Source: Nitrospirota bacterium
GTDB lineage: Bacteria > Nitrospirota > Nitrospiria > Nitrospirales > NS-4
NCBI GenBank assembly: GCA_005877615.1
Contig: VBOD01000078.1
Span: forward strand, 1-36,001
DNA: 36,001 nt
Reading direction: 5' to 3'
Shown in pieces: positions 34,545 to 36,001 of this stretch. A program made the translations under genes and the position numbers. The notes beneath the pieces are model-generated. The model was not told where the DNA came from. It did no database searches and was given only the letters and a program-made list of their open reading frames with translations. Positions within the stretch are counted from its first letter, which is position 1. Each line of letters opens with the position of its first letter.

Positions 34545-36001
34545 TCAATACGTCCAGGTGAGAATCAGCGAGAAGACATTCCGATGAAAGTCGAAGACGG
34601 CGAGGTTGGACTCGCTGAAGTCGCCCTGGTACTCCGCAGAGAGCGTCAGGTTATTCGGCAAGGGCTTCTCTATTCTGAAGAAATGGAACTGCTCGGTGTC
34701 TTTTCGCCTGACGGTGTAGGCGCGAAAGTGGATTTCGTAATCATAGCGCAGGCGAGTGCCTCCCCACGGGGTGGTATATTGGCCTCCGGCTAGACTCCGG
34801 TGCCCCGTGTAACTGAAGTTGCTCCCCTCGGCGTCCTCGAGGTCGAATTGATAGCCGAACCGAAGCAAGTGCTTATCGGCCCCGAAGCGAAAGGCGTGCA
34901 CAAAGCCCACCATCCAGTTCCTGGCGTCTCGGTTGTCCACCGGCGTGGTGGCAGCATCCTGGAAGAAGTTCTTGAATTGTAGCCGCCCCACGAGTGTCGT
35001 CAGGTTGCCCGGATTCTCAATGAGTGCGCCGAACCAGGTGATCGTGTGGCGTTCCAGAAACGGGGCGTCGTCGAGCAGGAGATAGTCATAGGTGTACTGG
35101 GTTCCGAGCTGAAAGGGCAGGGCCCCGACGACGCCCCGATAGAAGCCTCCCAGTTCACCCAGGTGGTCCTGAATTTTGCCGAAGCGCAAAAGACCGTGAT
35201 CGTATGGCTGGATATGAAGGAAAGAATAGGTGGCGGTGGCCTCCCAGGGACCATTCCGTAGCCAAGAATAATCCAGGCGTGCTGTCGCCAGCTCGCCGGG
35301 AGCGCGGCTCTTCCGTGTTCGAAGGCTCTCCGCCCTCGGATCATTGCTGGGTTGGGGGTTGAGAGATACATTGTCGTCATAGAAGAACCCGAGACGGACT
35401 TCTGCCCGTAAGCGACCCTCGCGTTCCCGAGCGGTGACGATGGTTTCCCGGATACGATCAGCCGGGCCCGTCTGTGGTGAACCGGGCTGAATCTTGAGCG
35501 CTTCTTCCACCTCAGCAGCCGCCCGCTCGGGCAAGCCCAAGAATCCCAGCGTGAGCCCTGTGTAAAATCTCGTGAGCTGTTGGATCGTGGGATCCGCCGA
35601 TGTTCCGGTCTTGAAGGCGTTGAGGGCACCTTGATAGTCGTCTCGCCGGTAACGCATGACGCCCACGTAGTAGCCCAGCGCTTCCAACTGTGGCTGCTCG
35701 CGAAAGATCTGCTCAAGCAGAGGACTTGCTTTCTCGTATTGCTCAAGCGCGAAGTAAGCGACCCCAAGCTGATAGAGGATAGACAGGTTGGTGGGGTTCT
35801 TCTCACGAGCCTTTTCGAAGTTCTGGACGGCTAGAGTCGGGTTCTTCTGGGCCAGATAGACCAAGCCGGTGTAATAGAGGGCGTCTACATGAGCCGGGTC
35901 TAATTTCAGCGCCTTTCGGAGCAGCCCGAGCGCCTCTTCGTACCGCCTGTCATCGTAGGCCAGGATGGCCTGCCCCACAAAGACATCGGCTTCGGATTGC
36001 T
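34545..36001 (-). CDS. TPR protein with outer-membrane beta-barrel (5' end beyond window)
   Basis: A partial gene: the reading frame is open to the window edge (…EADVFVGQAILAYDD) and the start is not included. At least 485 residues are visible. TPR units come first (YEEALGLLRKALKLDPAHVDALYYTGLVYL, AVQNFEKAREKNPTNLSILYQLGVAYF and more). A barrel-like half follows (RAEVRLGFFYDDNVSLNP ... WEATATYSFLHIQPYDHG ... RNVFSLILTWTY) with a C-terminal aromatic residue. The architecture, the DDNV motif at the TPR/barrel junction and the RNxxxLxLT ending match the TPR-barrel protein at 23433-25019, so the two are diverged paralogues at the two ends of the signalling island. The signal peptide should lie outside the window. 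Confidence 0.82.
   Translation of the reverse strand, partial: QSEADVFVGQAILAYDDRRYEEALGLLRKALKLDPAHVDALYYTGLVYLAQKNPTLAVQNFEKAREKNPTNLSILYQLGVAYFALEQYEKASPLLEQIFREQPQLEALGYYVGVMRYRRDDYQGALNAFKTGTSADPTIQQLTRFYTGLTLGFLGLPERAAAEVEEALKIQPGSPQTGPADRIRETIVTAREREGRLRAEVRLGFFYDDNVSLNPQPSNDPRAESLRTRKSRAPGELATARLDYSWLRNGPWEATATYSFLHIQPYDHGLLRFGKIQDHLGELGGFYRGVVGALPFQLGTQYTYDYLLLDDAPFLERHTITWFGALIENPGNLTTLVGRLQFKNFFQDAATTPVDNRDARNWMVGFVHAFRFGADKHLLRFGYQFDLEDAEGSNFSYTGHRSLAGGQYTTPWGGTRLRYDYEIHFRAYTVRRKDTEQFHFFRIEKPLPNNLTLSAEYQGDFSESNLAVFDFHRNVFSLILTWTY

Overview
The window is GC-rich, densely packed bacterial chromosome. It has no tRNA, rRNA, transposase, phage or CRISPR signature that I can see. The gene set suggests a Gram-negative, probably chemolithoautotrophic bacterium, most likely Nitrospirota (Nitrospira-like). 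It includes a polyphosphate glucokinase beside Zwf and Gnd, a Pgi of the transaldolase/Pgi-fusion type, APS-reductase sulfate assimilation, PCP_red-domain proteins, and CHASE2 cyclases with FecR proteins. This placement is an inference from gene families; no marker gene is present.

Layout. (1) 1-2750: a DUF169 protein, an ATP-grasp ligase and a small hypothetical gene. (2) 2876-7994: sugar-phosphate metabolism, with pgi on the plus strand and a tight gnd-zwf-ppgK operon on the minus strand. Together these feed glucose 6-phosphate and the oxidative pentose phosphate pathway. (3) 8144-11913: anmK (cell-wall recycling), then a minus-strand set of Mrp-type Fe-S carrier, zinc-ribbon/double PCP_red protein and secreted beta-propeller. 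(4) 12275-19962: one long minus-strand operon, Rrf2 regulator - siroheme sulfite reductase fused to TusA - cysH - cysD - cysNC - TrpD-like - arsC. A good sigma70-type promoter lies upstream, and an inverted repeat overlaps the first ribosome-binding site. The CysC part of CysNC has lost its APS-binding signature, which fits a pathway that reduces APS directly. (5) 20148-22739: clpB.

(6) 22843-36001 is the most unusual part, a probable envelope-signalling island. It holds a Fis-type regulator with a degenerate receiver domain, two TPR/outer-membrane-barrel proteins at its two ends, three secreted FecR-domain proteins, a secreted protein built of Cys-pair repeats, and two adjacent CHASE2 adenylate/guanylate cyclases. 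The second cyclase carries a C-terminal PilZ (c-di-GMP-binding) domain and has His in place of the catalytic Arg. A conserved block of about 200 bp is repeated upstream of two of the FecR genes, although the coding sequences themselves have diverged. This block is a candidate undescribed cis-regulatory DNA or RNA element.

Across regions 1-4 the intergenic gaps hold at least five, probably six, copies of a palindromic interspersed repeat of about 50-120 bp. Its ends read GAGCGGGTCCTG...CCACCCGCTC and it has two interchangeable internal cores. I did not find it in the signalling island.
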